A stretch of DNA of 64,000 nt from Streptomyces candidus (GTDB lineage: Bacteria; Actinomycetota; Actinomycetes; Streptomycetales; Streptomycetaceae): the NCBI RefSeq assembly GCF_014207445.1, contig NZ_JACHEM010000009.1, positions 275,246 to 339,245 on the forward strand, given 5' to 3'. The first letter of the stretch is position 1, and the number at the start of each line of letters is the position of its first letter. The notes beneath the pieces are model-generated. The model was not told the origin of the DNA. It did not search any database and saw nothing but the letters and a program-made list of their open reading frames with translations. Positions 26,046 to 34,711 of this stretch are shown piece by piece. A program made the translations under genes and the position numbers.

Positions 26046-26373
26046 GGCGCCATCCTCACATACGAACTCTTCCCGTGCCCGAGGTGACCGGGATAACGTT
26101 CCCCTGTTCCGGCGGCCCGCAAGGCTCTGACCAGTGCTTGTTCCCCCTTTTCTCGATTTACTTGGAAATCCAAGCAAAATCGCAGGTCAAACGGGGTTTC
26201 GCAGTTATGCGAAGCACTGGGTAACGTTCTTTTGACAGGGCGCTCGCCGGGGCACCTGTCACGCCCTGTCCCGGCCGAGCCGCACCCACCCCGTGCGCGG
26301 GTACGGGCACAGGGCGAGCCGCACTGGTCATCCCGGCAGACCCCGGGGGCCGGACCGACGGAGGAGCACGCAC
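26046..26373. promoter_or_regulatory. divergent control region of the response regulator and bkdA2
   Basis: About 330 bp without a gene, unusually AT-rich around 26145-26235. It holds two palindromes: CTTGGAAATCCAAG (26161-26174) and TTCGCA-n4-TGCGAA (26198-26213). A TTGACA at 26232-26237 could be a -35 for bkdA2. The palindromes are candidate operators for the neighbouring regulator or for BkdR. No paa-type ACCGA/TCGGT element is visible here. Confidence 0.55.
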
Positions 26374-27537
26374 GTGACCGTGGAGAGCACTGCCGCGCGC
26401 AAACCGCGCCGCAGCAGCGGAGCAGGCACCAAGCGCGCCAGCGCCAAGAAGACGCCGCAGGCCCCCGACGAGCCGCAGCTGGTTCAGCTGCTGACGCCCG
26501 AGGGCGAGCGGGTCACGCACCCGGACTACGAGATCGACCTGACCGCCGACGAGCTGCGCGGGCTGTACCGGGACATGGTCCTCACCCGCCGCTTCGACGC
26601 CGAGGCGACCTCGCTCCAGCGCCAGGGCGAGCTGGGTCTGTGGGCCTCGCTGCTCGGCCAGGAGGCCGCGCAGATCGGCTCGGGACGCGCCCTGCGCGAC
26701 GACGACTACGTCTTCCCGACGTACCGCGAGCACGGTGTGGCTTGGTGCCGCGGCGTGGACCCGACGAACCTGCTGGGCATGTTCCGCGGGGTCAACCACG
26801 GCGGCTGGGACCCCAACAGCAACAACTTCCACCTGTACACGATCGTCATCGGCTCGCAGACCCTGCACGCCACCGGCTACGCCATGGGTGTCGCCAAGGA
26901 CGGTGCGGACTCGGCCGTGATCGCGTACTTCGGCGACGGCGCGTCCTCCCAGGGCGACGTCGCTGAATCGTTCACCTTCTCGGCGGTCTACAACGCGCCG
27001 GTGGTGTTCTTCTGCCAGAACAACCAGTGGGCGATCTCCGAGCCCACCGAGAAGCAGATGCGCGTGCCGCTCTACCAGCGCGCCCAGGGCTTCGGCTTCC
27101 CCGGCGTGCGCGTCGACGGCAACGACGTCCTCGCCTGCCTGGCCGTCACCAAGTCCGCCCTGGAGCGGGCCCGCCGCGGCGAGGGACCCACCCTGGTGGA
27201 GGCGTTCACCTACCGGATGGGCGCGCACACCACCACCGACGACCCGACGCGGTACCGGGCCGACGAGGAGCGCGAGGCGTGGAAGGCCAAGGACCCGATC
27301 CTGCGCGTCCGCACCTACCTGGAGAACCAGGGTCTGGCCGACGCCGCCTTCTTCGAGGAGACGGAGGCCGAGAGCGAGGCCCTCGGGAAGCGGGTCCGTG
27401 AGGCGGTGCGTTCGATGCCCGACCCCGACACCATGGCGATCTTCGAGAACGTCTACGCGGACGGGCACGCGCTCGTCGACGAGGAGCGCGCCCAGTTCGC
27501 CGCCTACCGGGCGTCGTTCGCCGAGGAGGGCAAGTAG
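26374..27537 (+). CDS. bkdA2: branched-chain 2-oxoacid dehydrogenase E1 alpha subunit (cluster 2)
   Basis: A 387-residue E1-alpha. The ThDP motif is YFGDGASSQGDVAESFTFS (from about 187) to CQNNQWAIS. The phospho-loop equivalent is YRMGAHTTTDDPTRYR. It starts with GTG at 26374, 7 nt after GAGGAG, and the first 40 residues are a Lys/Arg/Ala-rich tail. It shares architecture with BkdA1 but is clearly diverged in sequence. The pair of clusters may differ in timing or 2-oxoacid preference. It is followed after 2 nt by bkdB2. Streptomyces commonly carry two such clusters; this second one is not next to bkdR. Confidence 0.93.
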   Translation: MTVESTAARKPRRSSGAGTKRASAKKTPQAPDEPQLVQLLTPEGERVTHPDYEIDLTADELRGLYRDMVLTRRFDAEATSLQRQGELGLWASLLGQEAAQIGSGRALRDDDYVFPTYREHGVAWCRGVDPTNLLGMFRGVNHGGWDPNSNNFHLYTIVIGSQTLHATGYAMGVAKDGADSAVIAYFGDGASSQGDVAESFTFSAVYNAPVVFFCQNNQWAISEPTEKQMRVPLYQRAQGFGFPGVRVDGNDVLACLAVTKSALERARRGEGPTLVEAFTYRMGAHTTTDDPTRYRADEEREAWKAKDPILRVRTYLENQGLADAAFFEETEAESEALGKRVREAVRSMPDPDTMAIFENVYADGHALVDEERAQFAAYRASFAEEGK

Positions 27538-27539
27538 CC

Positions 27540-28520
27540 ATGGCCGTGAAGAAGCTTCCGATCGCCAAGGCGATCAACGAGTCCCTGCGCAAGGCGCTGG
27601 AGACCGACCCCAAGGTCCTCGTCATGGGCGAGGACGTCGGTCAGCTGGGCGGGGTCTTCCGGGTCACCGACGGCCTGTTCAAGGACTTCGGCGAGGGCCG
27701 GGTCATCGACACCCCGCTCGCCGAGTCCGGCATCGTGGGTACGGCCATCGGACTGGCGCTGCGCGGCTACCGGCCGGTGGTGGAGATCCAGTTCGACGGG
27801 TTCGTGTTCCCGGCGTACGACCAGATCGTCACGCAGCTCGCAAAGATGCACGCCCGCTCGCTCGGCAAGATCAAGCTGCCGGTCGTCATCCGCATCCCGT
27901 ACGGCGGCGGCATCGGCGCGGTGGAGCACCACAGCGAGTCGCCCGAGGCGCTGTTCGCCCACGTCGCGGGCCTGAAGATCGTCTCGCCGTCCGACGCGTC
28001 CGACGCGTACTGGATGCTGCAGCAGGCCATCCAGGGCGACGACCCGGTGATCTTCTTCGAGCCGAAACGGCGCTACTGGGACAAGGGGGAGGTCGACTTC
28101 GACGCGATCCCCGCCCCCCTGCACAGCGCCCGCGTGGAGCGCGCGGGCACGGACCTCACGCTCGTCGCGTACGGGCCGATGGTCAAGGTCTGCAAGGAGG
28201 CGGCGGCGGCCGCCGCCGACGAGGGCAAGTCGGTCGAGGTCCTGGACCTGCGGTCGATGTCCCCGATCGACTTCGACACCATCCAGGCCTCCGTCGAGAA
28301 GACGCGACGCCTGGTCGTCGTGCACGAGGCGCCGGTCTTCTACGGAGCGGGCGCGGAGATCGCCGCCCGGATCACCGAGCGCTGCTTCTACCACCTGGAG
28401 GCACCGGTGCTGAGGGTCGGCGGGTATCACGCGCCGTATCCGCCGGCGCGCCTGGAGGAGGAGTACCTGCCGGGTCTGGACCGGGTGCTCGACGCCGTCG
28501 ACCGCTCGCTCGCGTACTGA
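27540..28520 (+). CDS. bkdB2: branched-chain 2-oxoacid dehydrogenase E1 beta subunit (cluster 2)
   Basis: A 326-residue E1-beta. The N-terminal VLVMGEDVGQLGGVFRVTDG, the central RIPYGGGIGAVEHHSESPEA and a transketolase C-domain (from about 195) are all present and close to BkdB1. It lacks the 20-residue Ala/Lys extension of BkdB1. It begins 2 nt after the bkdA2 stop, and bkdC2 follows after 13 nt, so the operon order matches cluster 1. It forms the decarboxylase with BkdA2 in the cytosol. Confidence 0.93.
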   Translation: MAVKKLPIAKAINESLRKALETDPKVLVMGEDVGQLGGVFRVTDGLFKDFGEGRVIDTPLAESGIVGTAIGLALRGYRPVVEIQFDGFVFPAYDQIVTQLAKMHARSLGKIKLPVVIRIPYGGGIGAVEHHSESPEALFAHVAGLKIVSPSDASDAYWMLQQAIQGDDPVIFFEPKRRYWDKGEVDFDAIPAPLHSARVERAGTDLTLVAYGPMVKVCKEAAAAAADEGKSVEVLDLRSMSPIDFDTIQASVEKTRRLVVVHEAPVFYGAGAEIAARITERCFYHLEAPVLRVGGYHAPYPPARLEEEYLPGLDRVLDAVDRSLAY

Positions 28521-28533
28521 AGGGGCCGACCAC

Positions 28534-29994
28534 ATGACGACTACCGACACTTCCGCCCGGTACCGCGAGTTCAAGCTGCCCGACGTGGGCGAGGGCCTCA
28601 CCGAGGCCGAGATCCTCAAGTGGTACGTCCAGCCCGGTGACACCGTCACCGACGGCCAGATCGTGTGCGAGATCGAGACCGCCAAGGCGGCCGTGGAACT
28701 GCCCATCCCGTACGACGGCGTGGTGCACGAGCTGCGCTTCGAGGAGGGTGTGACGGTCGATGTCGGCACCCCGATCATCACCGTCGACGTGGCGCCGGGC
28801 ACCGCCGCCCCCGAGGCTCCGGCCGCACCCGAACCGGTGGCGTCCCCGGTGGCGGCCGAGCTGGCTGCCGGCGACGACGCTCCGGCGGGCCGTCAGCCGG
28901 TCCTGGTCGGGTACGGCGTCTCCGAGTCCTCCACCAAGCGCCGCGCCCGTAAGTCGGACGCGCCCGCACCGGAGAAGGCGGCCTACTCCGCCGCCGTCCA
29001 GGCCGAGCTGAACGGGGCCCCGGCAGCCGTGGAGGAGCGCACGCGTCCGCTCGCCAAGCCTCCCGTGCGCAAGCTGGCCAAGGACCTCGGCATCGACCTG
29101 GCGTCGGTCACGCCGACCGGCCCCGGCGGGGTCGTCACCCGCGAGGACGTGCACGCGGCGGCGACGCCCGCGCCCACCGCACCCGTCGCCGACGATGTTT
29201 CACGTGAAACGGCCGGGCGTGCGAAGTCCGGGCGCGAGACGGCCGCACGGGCAGCGGCCGACGGACCGGGAAGCACCCTTCGGGAGGACACGGCACGGGA
29301 AATCCGCATCCCGATCAAGGGCGTCCGCAAGGCCACCGCCGCAGCCATGGTGAACAGCGCCTTCACCGCCCCGCACGTCACCGAGTTCATCACCCTCGAC
29401 GTGACGCGCACGATGAAGCTGGTCGCCGACCTCAAACAGGACCCGGACATGGCCGGTCTGCGGGTCAACCCGCTGCTGCTCGTCGCCAAGGCGCTCCTCG
29501 TCGCCATCAAGCGCAACCCGGGCGTCAACGCCGCCTGGGACGAGGCGAACCAGGAGATCGTGCAGAAGAGCTACGTGAACCTGGGCATCGCCGCGGCCAC
29601 CCCGCGCGGTCTGATCGTGCCGAACATCAAGGACGCCCACGCCAAAACCCTGCCCGAACTGGCGTCCGCCCTCGGTGATCTGGTCGCCACCGCCCGTGAG
29701 GGCAAGACCTCGCCGGCAGCCATGCAGGGCGGCACGGTGACCATCACCAACGTCGGCGTCTTCGGCGTCGACACCGGTACGCCGATTCTCAACCCGGGCG
29801 AGTCCGCGATTCTCGCGGTCGGTGCGATCAAGCTCCAGCCCTGGGTCCACAAGGGCAAGGTCAAGGCCCGCCAGGTCACCACCCTGGCGCTGTCCTTCGA
29901 CCACCGTCTGGTCGACGGCGAACTCGGCTCCAAGGTGCTGGCCGACACCGCGGCCGTCCTGGAGCACCCCAAGCGCCTCATCACCTGGGCGTAG
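28534..29994 (+). CDS. bkdC2: dihydrolipoamide acyltransferase E2 (cluster 2)
   Basis: A 486-residue E2. The lipoyl domain has its Lys in IETAKAAVEL near 50. An Ala/Pro linker leads to the subunit-binding domain (KPPVRKLAKDLGIDLASVTP, about 172-205). A second linker follows, and then the acyltransferase domain with the active-site motif DHRLVDG near 457. A perfect parS at 29197-29210 is embedded in the second linker and read as DVSRET, where the protein can tolerate it. The operon ends in a strong hairpin directly after. As in cluster 1, no E3 gene is present. Confidence 0.92.
   Translation: MTTTDTSARYREFKLPDVGEGLTEAEILKWYVQPGDTVTDGQIVCEIETAKAAVELPIPYDGVVHELRFEEGVTVDVGTPIITVDVAPGTAAPEAPAAPEPVASPVAAELAAGDDAPAGRQPVLVGYGVSESSTKRRARKSDAPAPEKAAYSAAVQAELNGAPAAVEERTRPLAKPPVRKLAKDLGIDLASVTPTGPGGVVTREDVHAAATPAPTAPVADDVSRETAGRAKSGRETAARAAADGPGSTLREDTAREIRIPIKGVRKATAAAMVNSAFTAPHVTEFITLDVTRTMKLVADLKQDPDMAGLRVNPLLLVAKALLVAIKRNPGVNAAWDEANQEIVQKSYVNLGIAAATPRGLIVPNIKDAHAKTLPELASALGDLVATAREGKTSPAAMQGGTVTITNVGVFGVDTGTPILNPGESAILAVGAIKLQPWVHKGKVKARQVTTLALSFDHRLVDGELGSKVLADTAAVLEHPKRLITWA
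29197..29210. other. parS site 5 (perfect, inside bkdC2)
   Basis: GTTTCACGTGAAAC inside the coding sequence for the E2 inter-domain linker; in frame it gives VSRET. Confidence 0.88.
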
Positions 29995-30000
29995 ACAGCG

Positions 30001-30045
30001 GCAGGAAGAAGACCCGTCGGCATCGCGGACGGGTCTTCTTCTTGC
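30001..30045 (+). terminator. bkd2 operon terminator
   Basis: An 18-bp stem with one G-U-type mismatch (30001-30018 against 30028-30045, core AAGAAGACCCGTC/GACGGGTCTTCTT) and a 9-nt loop, starting 7 nt past the bkdC2 stop. Confidence 0.85.
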
Positions 30046-30071
30046 ACCTCTGTTGTATCTATGCTGTGCGC

Positions 30072-30713
30072 ATGCCTGCCGCACCCCCCGCCGCCGAACG
30101 CGTCTACGCCCATATCAAGAGGGGCGTTCTCGACCGCAGCTACGAGGGCGGAACGCTCCTCACCGAAGGCCATCTCGCCGAAGCCGTGGGGGTCTCGCGC
30201 ACCCCGGTCAGGGAAGCGCTGCTGCGCCTCGAAGTGGAAGGGCTGATCAAGCTCTACCCGAAGAAGGGCGCCCTGGTGCTGGCCGTCTCCGCACAGGAGA
30301 TCGCGGACGTCGTCGAGACCCGGCTGCTGGTCGAGGAGTTCGCCGTACGCAAGGCCGTACCGGCGTCGCCCCGGCTGATCGCCCGGCTCGAAGAGCTCTT
30401 GGCCGAGCAGCAGCGGCGTGCCCTCGCGGGGGACCTGGCGGAGGTGGCCGACACCGATCGCCGCTTCCACGCGGAGATCGTCCGCAACGCCGGGAACCAG
30501 ATCCTCTCCCGCCTCTACGACCAGATGCGCGACCGTCAGCTGCGGATGGGCGTCGCCGTGATGGAAGCCCATCCGGACCGCATCGCGCTCAACATCACCG
30601 AGCACGCCGAGATACTGGACGCGATCAGGGCGGGGGACGCGGACGCCGCCGCGGCCTGCGTGCACCGGCACGTCAGCCGGGTCAAAGTGCTCGTCAGGGG
30701 GGACGGCCGATGA
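30072..30713 (+). CDS. GntR family regulator, FCD subfamily
   Basis: A 213-residue GntR regulator. The winged HTH (VYAHIKRGVLDRSYEGGTLL, then HLAEAVGVSRTPVREALLRL) is followed by an FCD ligand domain with metal-ligand-type residues DTDRRFHAEIV, NITEHAEIL and CVHRHVSRV. The Asp and three His positions suggest a metal-bound carboxylate effector. The ATG at 30072 has TATGCT 8 nt upstream and no ribosome site, so it is probably leaderless. It overlaps the MFS gene by ATGA, so the two form one unit. It probably controls the transporter in response to its substrate. Confidence 0.9.
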   Translation: MPAAPPAAERVYAHIKRGVLDRSYEGGTLLTEGHLAEAVGVSRTPVREALLRLEVEGLIKLYPKKGALVLAVSAQEIADVVETRLLVEEFAVRKAVPASPRLIARLEELLAEQQRRALAGDLAEVADTDRRFHAEIVRNAGNQILSRLYDQMRDRQLRMGVAVMEAHPDRIALNITEHAEILDAIRAGDADAAAACVHRHVSRVKVLVRGDGR

Positions 30714-32014
30714 CCGGGCGTGCGCCCCAGGCACTGCACGGCGACCCGCCCGGCGGGCTCAGGGCGATACTCGTGTGGGGCGTTGGCGTCGCCGTCTACT
30801 TCGTCGCCGTCACCTTCCGCACCAGCCTGGGCGTCGCCGGCCTGGATGCCGCCGACCGCTTCCAGGTCAACGCCTCCGCCCTGTCCACCTTCTCGATCCT
30901 GCAACTGCTCGTGTACGCGGGCATGCAGATACCCGTCGGCCTGCTGGTCGACCGCCTGGGCACGAAGAAGGTCCTGCTCATCGGGATCATCCTGTTCACC
31001 GTCGGACAGCTCGGCTTCGCCCTGTCGCCCAGTTACGGCACGGCGCTCGCCTCCCGGGCCCTGCTCGGCTGCGGCGACGCGATGACCTTCATCAGTGTGC
31101 TGCGGCTGGGCACCCGCTGGTTCCCGGCCCGGCGCGGACCCATGATCGCGCAGGTCGCAGCCCTGTTCGGGATGGCGGGAAACCTGGTCTCGACGCTGGT
31201 GATCGCACGCTCGCTGAACGGGTACGGGTGGACGACCACCTTCGTGGGCAGCACGGCGGCCGGCGTCGTCGTTCTCGTACTGACCCTCGTCCTGCTGAAG
31301 GACCACCCCGAGGGGCACGAGAGTGCGCCGGCGCCAAAGGCCGGACCCGCCTTCGTGCGGGAGCAGATCGCGGCGGCCTGGCGGGAGCCGGGGACGCGTC
31401 TGGGGATGTGGGTGCACTTCACCACTCAGTTCCCGGCGATGGTGTTCCTGCTGCTGTGGGGGATGCCGTTCCTGGTGCAGGCACAGGGCATGACGCGGGC
31501 GGCGGCCGGTGAACTGCTGACTCTGGTCGTACTCTCCAACATGGTGATCGGCCTGGTGTACGGGCAGGTGATCGCCCGGCACCACGCGGCCAGGGTGCCG
31601 CTCGCGCTCGGCACTGTGGGGGCGACGGCCGTGCTGTGGGGGACCGTGATCGCCTACCCGGCACCGCACGTACCGGCGTGGCTGCTCGTCACGCTGTGCG
31701 TGGTGCTCGGGGCCTGCGGGCCCGCCTCCATGATCGGCTTCGACTTCGCGCGTCCCGCGAACCCGCCCGAGCGGCAGGGCACCGCCTCCGGCATCGTCAA
31801 CATGGGCGGTTTCGTCGCCTCGATGACGACGCTGCTGGCGGTGGGCGTACTGCTCGACGCCACCGGCGACAACTACCGGATCGCCTTCGCCTCGGTGTTC
31901 GTGCTGGAGGCCCTGGGGCTGACGCAGATCCTGCGGCTGCGCACCCGGACTGCCAGGCGCGAGCGGGACCACCTGGTGGCGAGCCGGGTGGAGGCGGTGC
32001 ATGTTCCGGTGTGA
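30710..32014 (+). CDS. MFS transporter coupled to the GntR regulator
   Basis: A 434-residue major facilitator transporter with about 12 membrane helices. The first is ILVWGVGVAVYFVAVTF. The helix 2-3 loop signature is LVDRLGTKKVLLIGIILF, and a central loop at about 200-225 divides the halves. The family resembles nitrate/nitrite or organic-acid MFS carriers by overall pattern only, so the substrate is unknown. It starts inside the stop of the GntR gene. It ends 30 nt before the convergent MDMPI gene. Confidence 0.85.
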   Translation: MTGRAPQALHGDPPGGLRAILVWGVGVAVYFVAVTFRTSLGVAGLDAADRFQVNASALSTFSILQLLVYAGMQIPVGLLVDRLGTKKVLLIGIILFTVGQLGFALSPSYGTALASRALLGCGDAMTFISVLRLGTRWFPARRGPMIAQVAALFGMAGNLVSTLVIARSLNGYGWTTTFVGSTAAGVVVLVLTLVLLKDHPEGHESAPAPKAGPAFVREQIAAAWREPGTRLGMWVHFTTQFPAMVFLLLWGMPFLVQAQGMTRAAAGELLTLVVLSNMVIGLVYGQVIARHHAARVPLALGTVGATAVLWGTVIAYPAPHVPAWLLVTLCVVLGACGPASMIGFDFARPANPPERQGTASGIVNMGGFVASMTTLLAVGVLLDATGDNYRIAFASVFVLEALGLTQILRLRTRTARRERDHLVASRVEAVHVPV

Positions 32015-32044
32015 GCGGGTCCACCCGCGACGGTGCCCCGGAGG

Positions 32045-32875
32045 CTACGGCGTGACGGCGAAGTTCCGCAGGATCTCACGCGCCAGTTCCTCGTCGCCCT
32101 CGATCTTGACGAGGTCGGCGACGGACCCGTACCGCACCCGGCCGCAGGCCAGCCGGTAGAAGGTCTCCCAGTCGAGCGCGATCGTGACCAGCGGGCCCAG
32201 CGAGGGGGTGCCGTCGATGGTGCCGGTGCCCTGCTCGTCGACACGGACGGTGCGCAGGAACTCGACGGGACCGTGCACGTCGAAGACGACCGCGGAGTTC
32301 GGCGGGGCGCCGGCGTCCTTGGCGACGACCTTCGGCAGGGAGGACAGCAGCAGGTCGCGTGCGACGTAGGCGCCCGGCGAGTCCAGGTCGCCCGGCTGGT
32401 GGAAGGTGGTGCGGAGGTCCTGCTCGTGCACCCATACGTCGAACGCCCGCAGTCGCGTGGCCAGTTCGAGGGACTGCTGCTGCCCGCCGAGCGGGGAGCG
32501 GATCAGGGTGTCGGGGGAGCGGGTCTCGTTCCGCAGCTGCCGGTTGCGGCGGATGATCGTGTACTCCAGCTCCGAGGTCATCTCGGGAGCGGTGTGGTGG
32601 CGTCGTACATCGACCTGCACCTCGACGTAGCGGGCGAGGTCGGACGTGATGTGAAAGAGGTCGCTGGGCAGCGTGTGGATCGGGCGGGGGTCGCCCAGCA
32701 TCTCGCACTCCATGCCGATCACATGGGAGACGACGTCGCGCACCGACCAGCCCGGGCACGGCGTGCGGCGGTTCCACTCGCCCTCGACGAGCGGCTGGAC
32801 CAGCTCGGATATCGCCTCGATGGAGTGGGACCAGGCGTCGGCGTAGGTCTGCAGAGCGGGATGGTGGACGGTCAC
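32045..32875 (-). CDS. maleylpyruvate isomerase (MDMPI/DinB-fold) family protein
   Basis: A 276-residue protein. Its N-terminal half is the DinB-like helical bundle of mycothiol-dependent maleylpyruvate isomerases: WSHSIEAISELVQPLVEGEW, then CPGWSVRDVVSHVIGMECEM with the metal-ligand His, and a later His in VWVHEQDLRTTF. A C-terminal MDMPI_C or SCP2-like domain follows. Members are mostly mycothiol-dependent transferases of unknown substrate. The start is GTG at 32875 (VTVHHPALQ). It diverges from the hydrolase gene over 190 bp. Confidence 0.8.
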   Translation of the reverse strand: MTVHHPALQTYADAWSHSIEAISELVQPLVEGEWNRRTPCPGWSVRDVVSHVIGMECEMLGDPRPIHTLPSDLFHITSDLARYVEVQVDVRRHHTAPEMTSELEYTIIRRNRQLRNETRSPDTLIRSPLGGQQQSLELATRLRAFDVWVHEQDLRTTFHQPGDLDSPGAYVARDLLLSSLPKVVAKDAGAPPNSAVVFDVHGPVEFLRTVRVDEQGTGTIDGTPSLGPLVTIALDWETFYRLACGRVRYGSVADLVKIEGDEELAREILRNFAVTP

Positions 32876-33065
32876 GGGACCCCTTGAGCGGTTCAGTGGC
32901 GGCGGCGCGGGCAGTGCGGACGGTGTGTGCGGACTGAGTGCGGGCAGTACGTACCGGGTGGCGGGTTCGAACGCTAAGTTACGCTGCCGACAGGCACCCC
33001 GGCAGTGCTTTCGTGTGACGATCGTAGGCCTGTGTTGACGGCTCGAATGCCAGGACGGTGGTAGT

Positions 33066-33860
33066 GTGCGCGCCTCTCTGCTCCAGATCGATGTAAATGA
33101 AGACGAATCGGCCAATTCCCGCCGGGAGAGGGTCGCTTCGCTGGTACGGGCGCAGCAGGACAGCGACCTCGTGGTGCTTCCCGAACTCTGGCCCACCGGT
33201 GCCTGGGCCTACGAGGGCTTCGCCGACGAGGCGGAACCCCTGGAGGGTCCGACGTACGAGGTGATGGCGAAGGCGGCCCGAGACGCCGGGGTCTGGCTGC
33301 ACGCCGGCTCCTTCGTGGAGCGGGACCCGGAGGGTCCGCTGTACAACACCTCCCTCGTCTTCTCCCCCGACGGCTCCCTGGTCGCCGCCTACCGGAAGAT
33401 CCACCGCTTCGGTTTCGACGGTGGTGAGGCCGTACTGCTGGGCGCGGGGCAGGAGTTGGTGACCGTGCCGATGCCCGGACTGCGCCTGGGGCTGGCGACC
33501 TGTTACGACCTGCGCTTCCCGGAACTGTTCCGGGGACTGGTCGACGCGGGAGCGGACGCCTTCGTCCTCCCCGCCGGTTGGCCCGCACGGCGGCGCGGGC
33601 ACTGGACGCTGCTGGCCCGCGCACGGGCCGTCGAGAACCAGGCCTACGTCCTGGCCTGCGGCACCGCGGGCACGCACGCGGGCGTCGAACAGGCTGGGCA
33701 CAGCATCGTCGTCGACCCGTGGGGCGAGGTACTGGCGGAGGCGGGGACGGGCGAGGAGGTACTGGTCGTGGACCTGGACCCGGCGCTGCCCGGCGACACC
33801 CGTGAGAAGTTCCCCGTGTTGAAGGACCGCCTCCTCGGGTTCCCGGCACCGCGCCGCTAG
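33066..33860 (+). CDS. carbon-nitrogen hydrolase (nitrilase superfamily)
   Basis: A 264-residue hydrolase of the nitrilase superfamily with the full triad: Glu in LVVLPELWPTGAW (near 40), Lys in YRKIHRFG and Cys in LATCYDLRFPELF (about 145). The length and motifs fit the omega-amidase/MtnU-like group, which clears alpha-ketoglutaramate or related amides. The exact amide is unknown. The start is GTG at 33066. It converges on the LURP-one gene, with a GC-rich hairpin between. Confidence 0.88.
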   Translation: MRASLLQIDVNEDESANSRRERVASLVRAQQDSDLVVLPELWPTGAWAYEGFADEAEPLEGPTYEVMAKAARDAGVWLHAGSFVERDPEGPLYNTSLVFSPDGSLVAAYRKIHRFGFDGGEAVLLGAGQELVTVPMPGLRLGLATCYDLRFPELFRGLVDAGADAFVLPAGWPARRRGHWTLLARARAVENQAYVLACGTAGTHAGVEQAGHSIVVDPWGEVLAEAGTGEEVLVVDLDPALPGDTREKFPVLKDRLLGFPAPRR

Positions 33861-33922
33861 CGCTTCCCGAGCCCCACAGCCGGGGCGTCCGGACTTTCCG
33901 GGCCGCACCGCCGGGGCTCTTT

Positions 33923-33978
33923 CCCGCCGCCCCGCCAAGGCCTCGCCCTTGTCCGCCCCGTCTGCGCGGGGCGGCGGG
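33923..33978. terminator. hairpin between convergent hydrolase and LURP-one genes
   Basis: Perfect 13-bp stem CCCGCCGCCCCGC (33923-33935) with its complement at 33966-33978. It lies between convergent stops at 33860 and 33980. Confidence 0.65.
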
Positions 33979-33979
33979 G

Positions 33980-34474
33980 TCAGTCCTCGTCCCGTTCCTT
34001 CTCGGCCATGCGGATGACGCACACGGCGACGGCGATCATCAGAGGTGCGTCCGCGTCCTCCCGCACGACGTTGACCGCGTACGTGTCCCGCATCCGGAAC
34101 CACTTCCTCGAAATGTGGGCGAGGAGTTCGCCGTCGTACTCCACGGCGAACTCCCGGTCCAGCACCCGCCCGCTGACGTCCAGCTCGGTGCCTTCGTTGA
34201 GCGTGACCCGGTAGTGGTTGCGGATCAGCGACAGCCGCTTCTTGCGGACCGTCGCCAGCGTCCCGCCGTCCCGCTCGATGGTCATCGAGTCCCGCAGGCT
34301 GACCATCTTCGCCCTGAGCGTGATCAGTACGCGCCCGTGCGGATCCTTGATCTCCAGGGTGTCGCGCAGCCGCAGCGCCTTCCCGTCGACCAGGAAGGCG
34401 TGCCGTCCTTGCTCGTCCTCGATCCAGTAGTCGTCGCCGATGCCGAAGATCTTGTCGCGTACGAGGAATTTCAT
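33980..34474 (-). CDS. LURP-one-related (tubby-fold) protein
   Basis: A 164-residue LURP-one family protein. The pattern of short beta strands is clear: KFLVRDKIFGIGDDYWIEDE, HAFLVDGKALRLRDTLEIKD, TLRAKMVSLRDSMTIERDG, LSLIRNHYRVTLNEGTELDV and ISRKWFRMRDTYAVNV, with a final hydrophobic helix. The fold is related to Tubby C-terminal domains and phospholipid scramblases. The bacterial function is unknown. The ATG overlaps the TGA of a small upstream frame (ATGA), so it appears translationally coupled to a 41-codon peptide. Confidence 0.85.
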   Translation of the reverse strand: MKFLVRDKIFGIGDDYWIEDEQGRHAFLVDGKALRLRDTLEIKDPHGRVLITLRAKMVSLRDSMTIERDGGTLATVRKKRLSLIRNHYRVTLNEGTELDVSGRVLDREFAVEYDGELLAHISRKWFRMRDTYAVNVVREDADAPLMIAVAVCVIRMAEKERDED

Positions 34475-34596
34475 GTTCTGACGAATACCCGCCCCTGTGA
34501 CCGCGTCACGCCCGCGGCGGCACGACCCTGATGTTGAACCAGACCGGTTGCTACTGCCCTTGCTACGTTTCTTGTGCCGAGAATTCCGATTCGCAT
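34471..34596 (-). CDS. 41-residue Rossmann-start-like peptide coupled to the LURP-one gene
   Basis: The frame MRIGILGTRNVARAVATGLV continues for 21 more residues and stops in the TGA that overlaps the LURP-one ATG. The first 20 residues look like the nucleotide-binding start of an NADPH-dependent F420 reductase or a similar Rossmann enzyme (GxGxxx pattern altered to GTRNVA). Nothing of the rest of such an enzyme follows. It is either a gene remnant or a retained leader peptide. TACGTT lies 7 nt before its ATG. A 9-bp inverted repeat, CTACGTTTC/GAAACGTAG (34563-34571 and 34601-34609), brackets the start. Confidence 0.45.
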   Translation of the reverse strand: MRIGILGTRNVARAVATGLVQHQGRAAAGVTRSQGRVFVRT

Positions 34597-34711
34597 GCGG
34601 GAAACGTAGGCGCCCCCAACCTGACTGGGGATCGGTCGTGCGGCCCTGCGCATTGGTCCTTTGTCCGTACCCCGCCGGACCTCCGCTCTCCTGATGACCG
34701 CGCTCTTGTTC

